Part shown: positions 11,511 to 22,752 of the stretch, piece after piece
How positions within the stretch are numbered: position 1 is the first letter of the stretch
How the letters are laid out: each line of letters begins with the position of its first letter
DNA from: Datisca glomerata
Taxonomy: Eukaryota; Streptophyta; Magnoliopsida; Cucurbitales; Datiscaceae
Direction of reading: 5' to 3'
Assembly: GCA_003255025.1 (NCBI GenBank)
Contig: QANY01007891.1
Location: 1,270,558 to 1,334,557 of the forward strand
Length of the DNA stretch: 64,000 nucleotides
Notes under the pieces: model-generated
What the model saw: the letters and a program-made list of their open reading frames with translations, nothing else
Databases searched by the model: none
What the model was told of the DNA's origin: nothing
Program-made: the position numbers and the translations under genes

Positions 11511-11639
11511 TCCAAGTATTACATTTTCATTGTCAAACATGGAGGACATGGAAACTGAACAGGAATCTAGCTGACAAGATGACATAATTTGTTACCTAGC
11601 GAAAGGAGAATTACCTGAAGATAAACATCTTGTAAGAAA

Positions 11640-12434
11640 GATTCGGAGCAAAGTGTCAGGTATTTTTTAATTAACAAAATATTATATAAGAGTTCCTTTT
11701 CAGGTTCGTATTTAAAGTGTTTGAAAAAGAAAGAGGCGCAATATATGCTAACTGAAATCCGCGAAGGGATATGTGGGAATCATATAGGGGGAGATCATCA
11801 GCACACAAAATACTAAATGAAGGATATTATTGGGCGCAAGGTGCATCAAGAAGCCAAGCAGTATGTGAAGAACTGTGACAAATGCCAACGCTTCGCTCCT
11901 GTAGCTAAAATGGCACCTAGAGAAATCAACACAGTGGAAATCCCATGGTAGTTCATGGAATGGGCCTTGGATATCGTCTGTCCACTTCCCATGGCACCTA
12001 CATAGATATGTTTTATGGTAGTAGCAATAGATTATTTCTCTAATTTGATTAAAGGTGAAGCATATGCGAGAAGAGAAAGGGAAGGGAATCTTGCAAAAAA
12101 ATATAGTATGCAGGTACGGGATTCCTCGAATACTCATTTCTGACAACGAACGTCATTTTACGGGGAAGACAATTAAGGCTTTTATGAAGGATCAAAGATT
12201 GTCAACCAGTTTTCTACGCCGTATTACCCATGGGGGAATGGTCTAGCAAAAAGATCAAAATTGTATTATACTTGAAAGTATGAAAAAATGGCAATAATTT
12301 GCCAAAGGAAGATAGGTAGAAGAATTACCAGTCGTACTATGAACGTATAGGACCACTCCCAGGGAGGCCACGGGCGAAACCTTATTTTCTTTGGCATACA
12401 AAACTGAAACAGTAATACATGTTGAGATTAGAAG
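11640..12434 (+). pseudogene. Gypsy/Tat integrase, N-terminal and core part, broken
   Basis: The His-His-Cys-Cys zinc region reads EGICGNHIGGDHQHTK and YVKNCDKCQRFAP. The core then reads MEWALDIVCPLPMAP, with the first catalytic Asp, and YGIPRILISDNERHFTGK, with the second catalytic Asp in SDN. STPYYPWGNGL-like text ends the recognisable core at about 12245. The sequence to 12434 is the next part of the domain, just before a hAT-like element interrupts it. Frame changes near 12055 and a stop near 12241 make it inactive. Confidence 0.85.
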
Positions 12435-13278
12435 TGAGGGTGAAAAAATTGTTACCGAACTGAACTGAACCGAACAAAAAATGGTTGGTTCGGTTGGTTA
12501 TTTACTGTACCTCGGTTAAAATTCTATTCAGCATTTCTACCGAACCGTAGTTTCGATTTGGTTTGAAAAAAAATGTGCTTTTTAACCGAACTGAATATCC
12601 CTATGAAATTTCTCTTGAGGACCTCGAAAAATCGGAGCTCTCTTTTAGGGTTCTTTAGTCTCCTTCTTCGCTAAGCTCAGTAGACAAATCACAGCTTTCC
12701 TTTTAGGGTTTAGTCTCCTTCTAGCTAACTTAGAAGACAATAGCCAATTGTCTCTCTTCAACGTTCCTCTCTCTTCGGAAGTCCTCTCTTCCTCGCGAGT
12801 CATGTCAATCTTCTTTCTTCTCTAGGTTATCCTTCATGAATGTTGGTTTTGATCTATCGCAAATATTGTCTAATTTACATTTCATTTAAGTTTAGATTTG
12901 TCTGAATCTTGGTTTTGTTGCTCTATGGTTGATCTATTTGATCTGTAGTGTTTAGCTGTTGATCTGGTTTAGATCCATAGTGTTTGACTCTCGATCTGTT
13001 TGATTTACGTTTGGATCTAAATCTTGGTTTTAGATATGTTTTATTTACGTTTGGATCTGAATCTCAATTTTAGATCTGAATCTTGTTTTGCTGCTCTTAG
13101 TTTAGATCTAAAATATGCAGTCGAACCAATGAACCAAACCGAACAGAACTATAACTCATGGTTTGGTTCGGTTAGGTTCATACAAGACTCACCGTTCAGG
13201 GTAGGGCCGAACCGTGAGTTTCAGTTTGGTTCAATTTTTACACAAATAACCGACCAAAATTAATCGTGAACACCCTTA
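12435..13278. mobile_element. hAT-type miniature element inserted in the Gypsy integrase
   Basis: An 844-bp insertion interrupts the integrase. It is bounded by an 8-bp direct repeat, attagaag at 12427-12434 and 13279-13286. Its ends are TGAGGGTG and CACCCTTA, which pair as short terminal inverted repeats. The 8-bp target duplication and the TIR of the TAGGGGTG type are those of hAT transposons. Subterminal sequence on both sides is full of ccgaaccgaac / ggttcggtt motifs, likely transposase-binding repeats. The centre (about 12600-12830) is CT-rich and reads like a plant 5' untranslated region followed by an intron-like stretch, so host sequence may have been captured. No transposase is encoded. 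Confidence 0.85.
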
Positions 13279-13286
13279 ATTAGAAG

Positions 13287-13625
13287 TCCAACTGTGAAAT
13301 CAAGTCTAAATGAGTATCAAAATGAGGGACTTTTAGAGAAAAATCTTGATCTTCTGGAGGAATGAAGAGAAACAACTTTAATCTGGATGACCAAATATAA
13401 TAAAAAAATGAGAGCTTACTTTTGAAAAAAGATTTGAAGACAGGAATTCAGAAGAGAGATCCACTCCTAAAGAAGATCTTCCAAATAGAAGGAAAGCTCG
13501 GACCCAATTGGGAAGGGCCATATATTGTCAGTGGAATTTGAGGCAGTGAATATTATTATTTAACAATGAAAGACGGGAAGGACCTGGTAAATCCTTGGTA
13601 CTTGCCTATCTGAAAAGATATTTTG
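13287..13625 (+). pseudogene. Gypsy/Tat integrase C-terminal part
   Basis: Reading resumes immediately after the hAT-like insertion with NEGLLEKNLDLLEE and later GPNWEGPYIVSGI-like and TMKDGKDLVNPWYLPI-like text, split over frames. This is the C-terminal DNA-binding part of Gypsy integrase (the usual LGP-x-WEGPY-x-V and L-x-NPWN-x-x-x-L-x-x-YY blocks). It shows that the hAT insertion landed in a once-continuous gene. Confidence 0.8.
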
Positions 13626-13689
13626 TCTCAACTGTAAACTTATTATAGTAAAATACTTGGTGTCAACTCTCTCTTCTCCAGCAAATGAC

Positions 13690-14570
13690 AACGGAATTGG
13701 AGTCATGGTTCTACAATGAACCTAAGTCATTGAGAGTTGGCAGCACTACATTAGGCCCCTGCTCTCTAAAGAAAATCAGGGTCATGGTTCTACAATGAAC
13801 CTAAGTCCTTGAGAATGGGTGGCATTATAAAGGGCCCTTGCTCTCTAAAGGAAATTTGGGTCATAGTTCTATAATGAACCTAAGTCCTTGAGAGTGGGTG
13901 GCATTACAACGGGCCCTTCCTCTCTAAAGGAAACCGGGGCCATGGTTCTATAATGAACCTAAGTCTTTGAGAGTGGGTGGCACTACAATGGGCCCCCACT
14001 CTCTAAAGGAACTAGAGTCATGGTTCTATAATGAACCCGAGTCCTTAAGATTAGGCGACACTATAATGGGCCCTTACTCTCTAAAGGAAACAAGAATAGT
14101 GGTTATACTATAAACCTAAGTCATTGAGAATGAACTACACTATGATGGGTATTTGTTCTCTAAAGACAATCAAAGTGGTCCTGAATTAAACCTAAGTACT
14201 TGAAAATGGATCATGCTACAAAAAACATACGTTCTCTAAAGAAAAGTGAAGTTCAAAGCTCTATAAAACATAAGTCTTTGAGAAGAGATTCTACTATAGA
14301 AGAAATTATTCTCAAAAGAGAACTGAAGCTTAAAGCTCTACAAAACACAAGTCCTTGGGAACAGATTCTGCTATGGAAGTAGTTGTTCTCAGAGGAAAAT
14401 TGAGGAAGTAGTTTTACAAGTACTGGAGAACGAATTCTGCTACGGAAGCAGTTGCTCTCGAAGGAAAATTGAAACTTAAAATTTTGCTTAAGTCCTCGTC
14501 GAGAATGGATCAAAGTTGTTCTCTAAAGGAAAAAACTTTCAATTTTGCTAAGTCTTCGGAGAAAAATTAA
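13690..14570 (+). repeat. 78-bp tandem array in the 3' region of the Gypsy/Tat element
   Basis: About 11-12 head-to-tail units with a period of 77-79 bp are present. The recognisable core is gtcatggttcta-(c/t)-aatgaacctaag, then gggcccttgctctctaaagga. Copies at the left (13700-14090) are similar to one another. Those to the right (14170-14570) are progressively more diverged and shorter, keeping mainly ctctaaaggaaa. Tandem arrays between integrase and the 3' LTR are well known for Tat-lineage elements. Confidence 0.9.
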
Positions 14571-14739
14571 AGTGCAATGAAATGAAAATTCAACAAAAGT
14601 GAGATTGTAAAAGTTTTTTCTCATTGATGAAGTACAAGGAGAAAATGAAAATGCAAAACTGGAAAGCAAATTACAGAAGAGAAGGAAACTAGAAATAAAA
14701 GCAAAGTACATAACTACTAGAAAAAGCTAAGAAATAACA

Positions 14740-14961
14740 ATCGTCTCATCGGCAATGGGGTCAAATAGTGGCATCATCAGCGGAATTGGCAGACACATCT
14801 TAAGGGTTGTCAGCAACAGCTTCAATTTGATAAGCAACGGCTTCAGGAGGATTAACCATTACATCCTATGTTGAGCCATTGATCTTAACCTCAGCATCGG
14901 AAGGAAGGTCGTAGAGAGGCCTTCTATGAGGAGCCTTTGATGAACCATCTACTAGTAACGG
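14740..14961 (-). pseudogene. C-terminal piece of the Tat antisense open frame
   Basis: On the minus strand this reads VDGSSKAPHRRPLYDLPS, then DAEVKINGS and VAYQIEAVADNP, with a few in-frame stops. It is low-complexity, acidic protein-like text, as is the other piece at 30971-31188. I take the two as one antisense frame split by the Copia cluster. Antisense frames in the 3' region are documented for Tat elements such as Grande; their function is not established. The assignment is by position and style, not by a conserved motif. Confidence 0.5.
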
Positions 14962-16962
14962 TGGCGCATCAGATGCGCAGCAGAAGGATTTTTAATTATT
15001 ATTGAAAGGTTTGATTCAAGACCAAAGGTTCCAAAAAATATTTTTGTGGAAAAAAAATAATTTTTACACTGATCAATTATATATCTATACATTAAATCAA
15101 TAGACATTCAAAGTAAAGATATTTACCTCTTGAAGTCTATCAAGCATCATTACTGTCTTCTAGTATAAAACATCAAACGTCCTATTCCATGAAGATCAAA
15201 CTTGTGATATTCACGCCAAGATCTTTCAAATCAATCTTTAAACACTAGGATGTGTGTGGGTACGTAGAATGAATAAGAATAATTTTCTATCTCTAGACTT
15301 ACTGAACACATGAGATCTAGAGATTTTGAGAATGACTTTTGAGACAGAACTCTAACGAAGAATTAAAGAATTCGAAGAGCTTCAATCATCGATTGATTAA
15401 TCAATTGCTAATGAGACCAATAGAATATTATCAATTATATTCTAGTTCGAGTCTCATTAGGTTTAGGTTTTAATAAAATACTAAAATATTTACAAATGTG
15501 CCACTGTAGTGTCGTGCGGACTAAAATTTACTGTGCGCAAATCACTGCTCTAACACAATGATTGGTATGTGGCAGTCTAAAATACCACATGGTAATATTC
15601 TATTTTATTATTTTATTTAATCAGATGAGTATCTATGCATTATTTTAAATAAACATAAATATCAATTAATTCAAATTTTAACTTATCTGATACTTATCAA
15701 CAAACTATCTATTAATTCAAAATTAACTCATCAGTTAATTCAAACTTAAATTGTTATCTTATAATAATCTAATATTATTTAATTTCATAAATTCAATATA
15801 TTGTCTCAGTATTGATTAATTTATAACTAATCAATATAAATAATTAATAGATCAATATTTTTGAAAATACATTAATTAATTAATTATCAATTAATTAATG
15901 ATATATAATTATATACTTGCCTTGGAAACTCAATTCCTTTTGCAAACTAGTCATTTTCTTATGTCTTGAAACATTCATACCCTAAACTGTGTAGTATAGA
16001 TTTGGCTTAGGACCATGGATTCATACTTCTAAGCTCCAATAACTAGATTATTAATTAAACTCTTTAATTAAATAATCTTATTTATTAATTCTATTATTAC
16101 TCCACTATAAATATGAAAATGCAGCCTTAGTAATTACAGAATATATTTACAGAGTAATCACTTCATAAAGGTCCGTCATCCAAATATTGGTTCATAAATT
16201 AGAACTGGTCAAAATAATTATTTTACCCTTCTAATTATCTCTTGATCCTTAAGTACCATTAATTCACTAGTGAACGGTTAATTTATAAATGTATTATATA
16301 TTTGAGCTCAATAATCATTCACTCTTAGAACTAATACTTAAGGGAACCAATATACGATCAATTAAGGAAGCTTGGATTTCAAATATTGTAAGAACATGTT
16401 CCCAGTCATTTATGTCACTAAATCTCCAAAATAAAAGTCACTAGCCTATTTTACAAACAAACCTTAATGAGTGAATCAAAAGATCCAGTAGACATGTATA
16501 GGAGTTCATGACATCTCATGATTTAGACTGATCTACATATAATCATCTGATTGACGTGTATTAAATCATTATGATAAAGGGTAAGTTAATAAAAATATTA
16601 ATTTATATCGGTTTTCTCCTATATAATCTAATTATATAAAATATATTTACTATGATGTCTATCCACATCACCGATCTGGATGTAGATCACATGCATTCAA
16701 AATGTTTAGCAAATCATATAAGAAATCATTCATTAAAGATTTCATACTTTAATATGTTGTGCTCTATTTTATTCATTATCTATGATCTTAATCATATTAT
16801 ACTAATACAATATCATAGTCTCATTAATGAACATGGAATTTTCATATATTTATATTAATTATTTAAATATAATTCAAAGAATACAATTATGAAAAAAAAT
16901 CGCTTTTATTAATTTTCAAATAAAATAACTTTACACATCCTTTAAGGTCACTATGCCAAACA
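14962..16962 (-). repeat. LTR 1 of the Copia cluster (3' LTR in element orientation)
   Basis: The right edge is firm. On the minus strand the polypurine tract gtgggagat (16963-16971) is followed by TGTTTGGCATAGTGACC. The LTR is AT-rich and about 2.0 kb. The left edge is placed by alignment of gcgcagcagaagg with tgagcagcggaag of LTR 2 and is uncertain by about 20 bp. Segments such as ctaggatgtgtgtg and acacatgagatcta (15240-15330) are shared with LTR 2. Confidence 0.8.
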
Positions 16963-17580
16963 ATCTCCCACTTACCCTAAATCAAATGTGGCATCTCTCA
17001 ACCTCATATATCACACATGACCCTTAAAGTGACTTTGCTGGAAGTGTCTTGGTAAAATGATCAGTCAGGTTCTGATCTGACGATATCTTAATGACAGTCA
17101 CATCTCATCAGTATATGATCTCTCTTACAAGATCGTATTTCCTCTCAATGTGTTTGCCCCTCTTATGACTCCTTAGTTCATTTGAATTACCTACCGCCCC
17201 AGTATTGTCAGAGTATAGGATTATTGGTTTATCCATATTTAGAACTACTTCCAGATCAGTATAGAACTTTCTGGGAAAAACTGCTTCTATCACAAGCCGT
17301 TATATATTCGACTTCCATCATAGAATCTACAATACTGGATTGTTTAATACTTCTCTGGTCTACAGTTCCTCCACCTAGGGTGAATACTGATCCAGACGTC
17401 AACTTTTGACTATCCCTATTTGATTGAAAATCTGAATCAGTACATCCAGTGAGATTCAAGTTTCCTCCTGAATAAACAAACATATAATTTCTCATTCTCC
17501 AAAGATACTTGAGAATGTTCTTTACTGCAATCCAGTGTTCAAAATCAAGATTTGACTGATAATGAGTGACAATTGGCATA
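16963..17580 (-). pseudogene. Copia RNase H remnant (first pol copy)
   Basis: Minus-strand frames read SNLDFEHWIAVKNILKYLWR and GCTDSDFQSNRDSQKLTSGS, then VFTLGGGTVDQRSIKQSSI. These are the end of RT and the RNase H start of a Copia polyprotein. Text from the next frame is IILYSDNTGAVGNSNELRSH and KHIERKYDLVREI (17108-17290), the RNase H end. The frame ends near the polypurine tract at 16963-16971. The domain is well conserved apart from a frameshift near 17290. Confidence 0.85.
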
Positions 17581-18750
17581 ACAGATGTTCAGTCTCGTAC
17601 ACAACATGCCATACATGAAACTACCAACTGCTGAAACATAAGGAACATTTCTTATATCTTCTTCTTCCTGAGGTGTCTTAAGACACTGCTCCTTGAAAAG
17701 GACTATTCCATGTATGGTCGGTAATTGACCTTTCTTAGAATTTTCCAAGAGAATCTTTCTAGCCTCTTATCAATATAAGATGCCTGAGAAAGTGCCAAGA
17801 GCATGTTCTTTCTATTCGTCAGGATTGGATGCCAAGAACATAACTCGATTCTCCCAAATCTTTCATTTGGAATTTTTCAGCTAACCACTTATTTACTTGC
17901 AATAAAGTTTTCTCATCATTACCAATGATTAGAATATTTATATATACAAGCTTCGTCAACATTTTGTTTAAAGCCATATATTTAATGGTTTCGTCAAAGT
18001 TAAGATTGTAAGATCTGGATGCTTGCTTCAATCCATAAATGGATTTAAGCAACTTGCATATCTTTTGATCTTGCCCCCTTTTCATGAACCCTTCAAGCTA
18101 CATCATATAGATATTTTCTTCAAGAGAGCCATTAAGAAAGGCTGTATTGACAACCATTGGTCATATTTCATAGTATAAACTAGTAGCTATGGATAAAAGA
18201 ATGCGAATGGATTTTAGCATGGCAACGACAGAGAATGTCTCTTCCTAATCGTCTCTTTCTCTTTGAGTATAGCATTTGGCTACTAGTCGTGCCTTGAAAG
18301 TCACTACTTTCTCATCTAAACCTCTTTTCTTCTTGAAGATCTATTTACATCTAATGGGCATGACTTCTTCAGGTGGATCTACAAGTTCCAGATAGAAATG
18401 GAATACATCGTTTCCATTGCTTGGTTCTTGGCATCTTGCCATTTATCCTTTTTAAGATCTTCCTTTTCCACTTTAAAGGTTAATGGATCACCCATATTAG
18501 TGTCTGTCACAAGGACAAGTGCCTCGTGTTCATAGTGAATGGGTTGTCTTACAACACTCCCACTACGTCGTTGCATTGTGGTTTCTTGAACAGGAACATT
18601 GGTTTCTATGGTTTTTCGTCTATCACTTAATGATGAAGATGGTATGATCTCATTAGATGTAAGCTTTTCAAGAACTACTTTGCTCTGAGGTTTGTAGTTT
18701 ACCTTATAGTCGTGTTCAAGGAAAGTGGCATTTGTCGGTATAAACATTTT
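17581..18750 (-). pseudogene. Copia reverse transcriptase remnant (first pol copy)
   Basis: On the minus strand, the N-terminal hinge reads VVRQPIHYEHEALVLVTD with TFKVEKEDLKKDKWQDAK (18379-18600). The polymerase continues with KICKLLKSIYGLKQASRSYN (about 18020-18070) and WLAEKFQMKDLGESSYVLGI near 17820-17900. The catalytic YVDD corresponds to INILIIGND (about 17925-17945) and is therefore lost. GSFMYGMLCTRLNICYA at about 17560-17640 is the RT C-terminal block. Multiple frameshifts disable it. Confidence 0.85.
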
Positions 18751-19267
18751 TTATCCTTGTGACTATAAAAGTAACCACCTATTATTTCTGGACTGTAGCC
18801 AACAAATATACATACTTCAGACTTTGAGTCTAACTTTCCAGACTTAGGCCTAAGAACTTGAGTGAGACACACCTATATACGAAAATGATGCAAACTAGGT
18901 TTGGAGTCATTTCATAACTCTAAAGATATCTTGCTTTCAAAATTAGAAGGAACTACATTCAAAATGTAAGTTGCTGTTTGAAGTACATATACCTAGAGTG
19001 TGAGTGGTAGTGATGAGTAGCTTAACATCGACCTAACCATATCTAATAAGATTTTATTTCTCCTTTCTGAAACATCATTTTACTACGGTGTTCCAGGTGC
19101 TGTGAGTTGGGAGAAAATGTCATAATCCACCAGGTTATCCTTGAATTCTAAATCTAAGTATTCACCACATCGATCTGATCGAAGTGTTTTTAGAGATCCA
19201 CCTAATTGTTTTTCAGCTTCTGCTTTGAAGTCTTCAAACTTTCTAAAAGTTTCATACTTTCCAATAG
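18751..19267 (-). pseudogene. Copia integrase, C-terminal half (first pol copy)
   Basis: The minus-strand frame reads TIGKYETFRKFEDFKAEAEK, then QLGGSLKTLRSDRCGEYLDL and DIFSQLTAPGTP. This is the integrase core, with the second catalytic Asp in RSDRCGEY (normally RSDRGGEY). The domain is cut off abruptly at about 19267, where LTR-like sequence begins, so the first half of integrase, protease and gag are missing from this copy. Confidence 0.85.
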
Positions 19268-19468
19268 TGTCATGTGGCACTACACTTTTACACACCCACT
19301 ACTGTAGTGCCACGTGCCACTACAGTAGTCCATATCAATCTTTGATACTCAATCATTGATTGACATGATATAATTACTACATATTAAATATTTATTTTAA
19401 TCAAATTAAATATCTAGATATTAGTTAATTCAAAATTAACATATATTTCGAGGGTATAACCTCCAATA
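19268..19468 (-). repeat. Internally deleted LTR remnant between two pol copies
   Basis: The part 19268-19441 matches the middle of LTR 2 (about 25470-25645), with shared phrases such as gattgacatgat/gattgacacgtgat and tagatattagttaattcaaa. It then jumps to the LTR start, which on the minus strand reads tattggaggttataccctcg after the polypurine tract gtgggagat (19471-19479). About 1.8 kb of LTR is therefore missing. It contains a perfect 11-bp inverted repeat with a CACGTG centre (19299-19328). Confidence 0.8.
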
Positions 19469-20960
19469 ATCTCCCACTTACCATAAAGCAAATGTGGTAT
19501 TTCTCCCAATCACATGTTAAACATGTGGCCCTCAAATGACTTCGAATGAAGTGTCTTGGTAAATTAGTTAGCTAGGTTCTGATCGAACATTATCTACATA
19601 ATAGTCAAAGCCAGATTCTGATTCAACGTTATCTTCATAACATTTAGATCAACTTGGTGTATGACCCAGATGTCGAGTTTCGGCCATCCATCTGATTCCT
19701 AATCAGTATATCTAGTGCGATTCATGTCTCCACCTGAATAAACAAATGTATAGTTTCTCGTTCTCATAAGATACTTGAGAATGTGTTTTACTACAATCCA
19801 GTGTTCCAAACCTAAATTCGATTGATAACGACTGACAATTCCCACTACATAACAGATGTTTGGTCTCGTACACAACATGGCATACACGAGACTTCTAACT
19901 GCTGAAACTTAGGAAACCTTTCTCATATCCTCTTCCTCCTAAGGTGACTTAGGACATTGTTCCTAGGAGAGGACAATTCCATGTATGGTTGGCAGTTGAC
20001 CTTTCTTGGAATTCCCCATAGCGAATATCTCTAGCACCTTATCAATATGAGATGCTTGAGAAAGTGTCAAGAGCTTGTTCTTTCTATCCCTTATGATTTG
20101 GATGCCCAGAACATAAATCATTTCTCTCAAACCTTTCATTTGGAATTTTCAGCTAACCACTTCTTTACTTTTGATATAGTTTCTACATCATTCCCAAGGA
20201 GTAGAATATTATCAACATAAAGAACTAAGAAAACCATTATCTTATCTTTGATGTATTTATAAGCACAGGCTTCGTCTATAATTTGCTTGAAGCAATAGGA
20301 TTTTATAATCTCATCAAAGGTAAGATTTCAAGATCTAGATACTTGCTTCAATCCATAAATGGATTTAAGCAACTTGCATACTTTTTTATCTTGACCTTTT
20401 TGTACGAACCCTTCTGGTTGCATCATATAAACGCTTTCTTCAACAGAGTCATTCAAAAAAGTTGTCTTGACGTCCATTTGTCGTATCTCATAGTCAAAAC
20501 TAGCGGCTACGGACAAAAGGATGCGAATAGACTTCAACATGGCCGCTGAGGAGAATGTCTCTTCATAATCGACTCCCTCCCTTTGTGTATAACCCTTGGC
20601 TACTAACCGTGCTTTGAAATTCTCTACTTTCCCATCTACACATATTTTCTTCTTAAAGATCCGTTTACATCAAATGAGCCTGATATCTTCAAGTGAATCT
20701 ATAAGTTCCCAGATGGAATTGGAATAAATAGATTATATTTCCTGGTTCATGGCATCTTATCATTTCTCCTTTTTAGGATCATCCACTGCTTCTGCATAAG
20801 ATAATGGATCGTTCTTATCAGTGTCTAACACTAGGACATGTACTTCTAGTTCGTAGCAAACTGATTGTCTCACAACCCTCCCACTACGATGTTACACCAG
20901 GATTTCCTTTACAAAAACTGTGATTTCTCTGGTTTATCATTTGTTAGTAGAAATTGAAGG
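19469..20960 (-). pseudogene. Copia RT and RNase H remnant (second pol copy)
   Basis: Minus-strand text includes IRQMDVKTTFLNDSVEESVY, then MMQPEGFVQKGQDKKVCKLL and KSIYGLKQVSRS (20328-20540), an RT block close to that of the first copy. MYAMLCTRPNICYVVGIVSR and VVKHILKYLMRTRNYTFVYS follow at 19699-19887. The RNase H domain is mostly deleted: only a short stretch separates 19690 from the polypurine tract at 19471. This copy is more truncated at its 3' end than the first. Confidence 0.85.
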
Positions 20961-21950
20961 TGGTCTGATCTCATTAACTATTAATTCCTCGAGAACTACT
21001 TTGCTACGAGATTTGTAGTTTTTCATATAGTCGTGTTTAAGGAAGGTTGTATTTGTCGACACAAACATCATCTGATCCTTATGGCTATAAAGTACCCACA
21101 TCTAGTCTCTAGAGTATAATACACGAATATGCATACCTCATACCTTGAGTCTAAATTTCCAGTCTTGGGTCTAAGAACGTGAGCTGGACACCCCCATATA
21201 GAAAAATGATGCAAACTAGGCTTGGAGCCATCTATAACTCTAAAGGCATCTTGCTTACAAACTTAGAGGGCACTACATTCAAAATATAAGTTATCGTGTG
21301 TAGTGCATATCCCCAAAATGTAAGTGCGATTGATGAGTAGCTTAATATCGATCTAACCATATCCAATAAGGTTTAGAATCTCCTATCTCCAACACCATTT
21401 TTTTGTGATGTTTCATGTGCTGTGAATTGGGATTAGATTACACACTCCAGCAAATAATCATTAAATTCTAAATCCAAGTATTCACCACCTCGATCGGATC
21501 AAAAGGTTTTCAATGATTTACCTAATTGCTTTTTAGCTTTAGCTTTGGAGTCTTTAAACATTCAAAAAGTTTCATACTTTCTTTGCATTAGATAAGTATA
21601 ATCATATCTTGAGTAATCTTCAATAACAGTGACGGATACTCATACACACCTCTAACTTGTACATTGATCGGTCCATAGACATCACTACGAACTAACTCAA
21701 GTGGTTCTTTAACTCTTTGACCCTTTCCGGAGAAAGATCTCTTGGTCATTTGACCCTCTAGACAGGACTCACAAACAGGAAAAGTTCTAACTTTTAGTTC
21801 TCTCAAAGCACGATACTTTCTTAGCTTGTTTAACCTATCTAGATTAATATGTTCCAACGAAACTCTTTGTCGTTTGTTACTTTTAGGTTTTGCTATTTTA
21901 AATAATTCAGAATTATTTAACGTATGTTCAGCCGGTTTAAGCATCCACAG
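20961..21950 (-). pseudogene. Copia integrase remnant (second pol copy)
   Basis: On the minus strand, 21588-21944 reads SLEHINLDRLNKLRKYRALR, then TFPVCESCLEGQMTKRSFSG and LVRSDVYGPINVQVRG. This is the GAG-pre-integrase zinc region (HINLDR with CESC) and the start of the integrase core with its first catalytic Asp (usual L-x-H-x-D-V-x-GP, here RSDVYGP). Later phrases lie at about 21430-21560 in other frames. The domain is inactivated by frameshifts. Confidence 0.85.
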
Positions 21951-22470
21951 TCCGTTTATAACTTTTGCATGACAAATATCGAATCCATTCTTAGAAATAA
22001 TAAACTATTTATTAATAAAATAAATTTTGACTAATTGTTCTTGCAAAAATGAAAGAGAGATCAAATTTCTCAAAAATCCAGGAATATAATAAATATCGTT
22101 CAAAACTAACTAATTATTTCTAAAAAGTAAATGGATTGTCCCTAATGCTTTAGTTGACACAAGCGCACCACTGCCAACTCTCAAAATGACATTGCCATCA
22201 GCCAGCTCCTTTGACGAATCAAGCATCTGCAAAGAAGAATATACATGGTTAATGGCCCCTGAATCAAGTATCTAGGATGACAAATCATATTCCACTAAGC
22301 AAGCTTCAAGTACAAGTAAATCACGTTTACCTTTCTTTTTCAGCTCAAAGAGATACTTGTTACAGTTTCTCTTCCTATGACCTTCAACCTCACAATGGAA
22401 ACATTTTCTTGTGAGTTGTTGTCAATATTATTCTTCTCGCCTTCGACTGACCTTTTGTCCTTTTTTAGAT
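21951..22470 (-). pseudogene. Copia zinc knuckle and protease remnant (second copy)
   Basis: On the minus strand a CCHC zinc knuckle is visible as KCFHCEVEGHRKRNC (about 22370-22410, Cys-Cys-His-Cys). It is followed by a protease start reading ILDSGAINHV (about 22255-22285) with the catalytic Asp-Ser-Gly preserved. VGSGALVSTKALGTIHLLF continues the protease at about 22120-22180. Stops and frame changes interrupt it. Confidence 0.75.
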
Positions 22471-22752
22471 TATTATTCTTGATTTTATCCTTACAATTCT
22501 TCTTCTTCCTTTTGTAACAACAGAATGAGAAGGGTTTAGCGCGATAACATTTATCTCACCCCTAATGGTGGCCCCTGTGTCCATAATCCAAATATTGACT
22601 GCAGGCCTATTAGGCCTTTTTTCAACAAGAATAAAGTCACTATGCTCATAAACTAGCAATATGTTCAAGTTGGATTTCCATCTTATGGAATTATCACCAT
22701 TCAATTTCTCAAGATCGAGTAAATCAGTAACATGGTTGTTCATGGTAGACAT
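22465..22752 (-). pseudogene. Copia gag N-terminus with internal deletion
   Basis: The ATG at 22752 opens MSTMNNHVTDLLDLEKLNGD, then NSIRWKSNLNILLVYEHSDF. This is the usual N-terminus of the UBN2-type Copia gag. After about 50 residues the text changes to IWIMDTGAT and then a basic stretch, so most of the capsid region has been deleted. The equivalent full gag text survives at 27095-27886 in the neighbouring copy. Confidence 0.85.
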
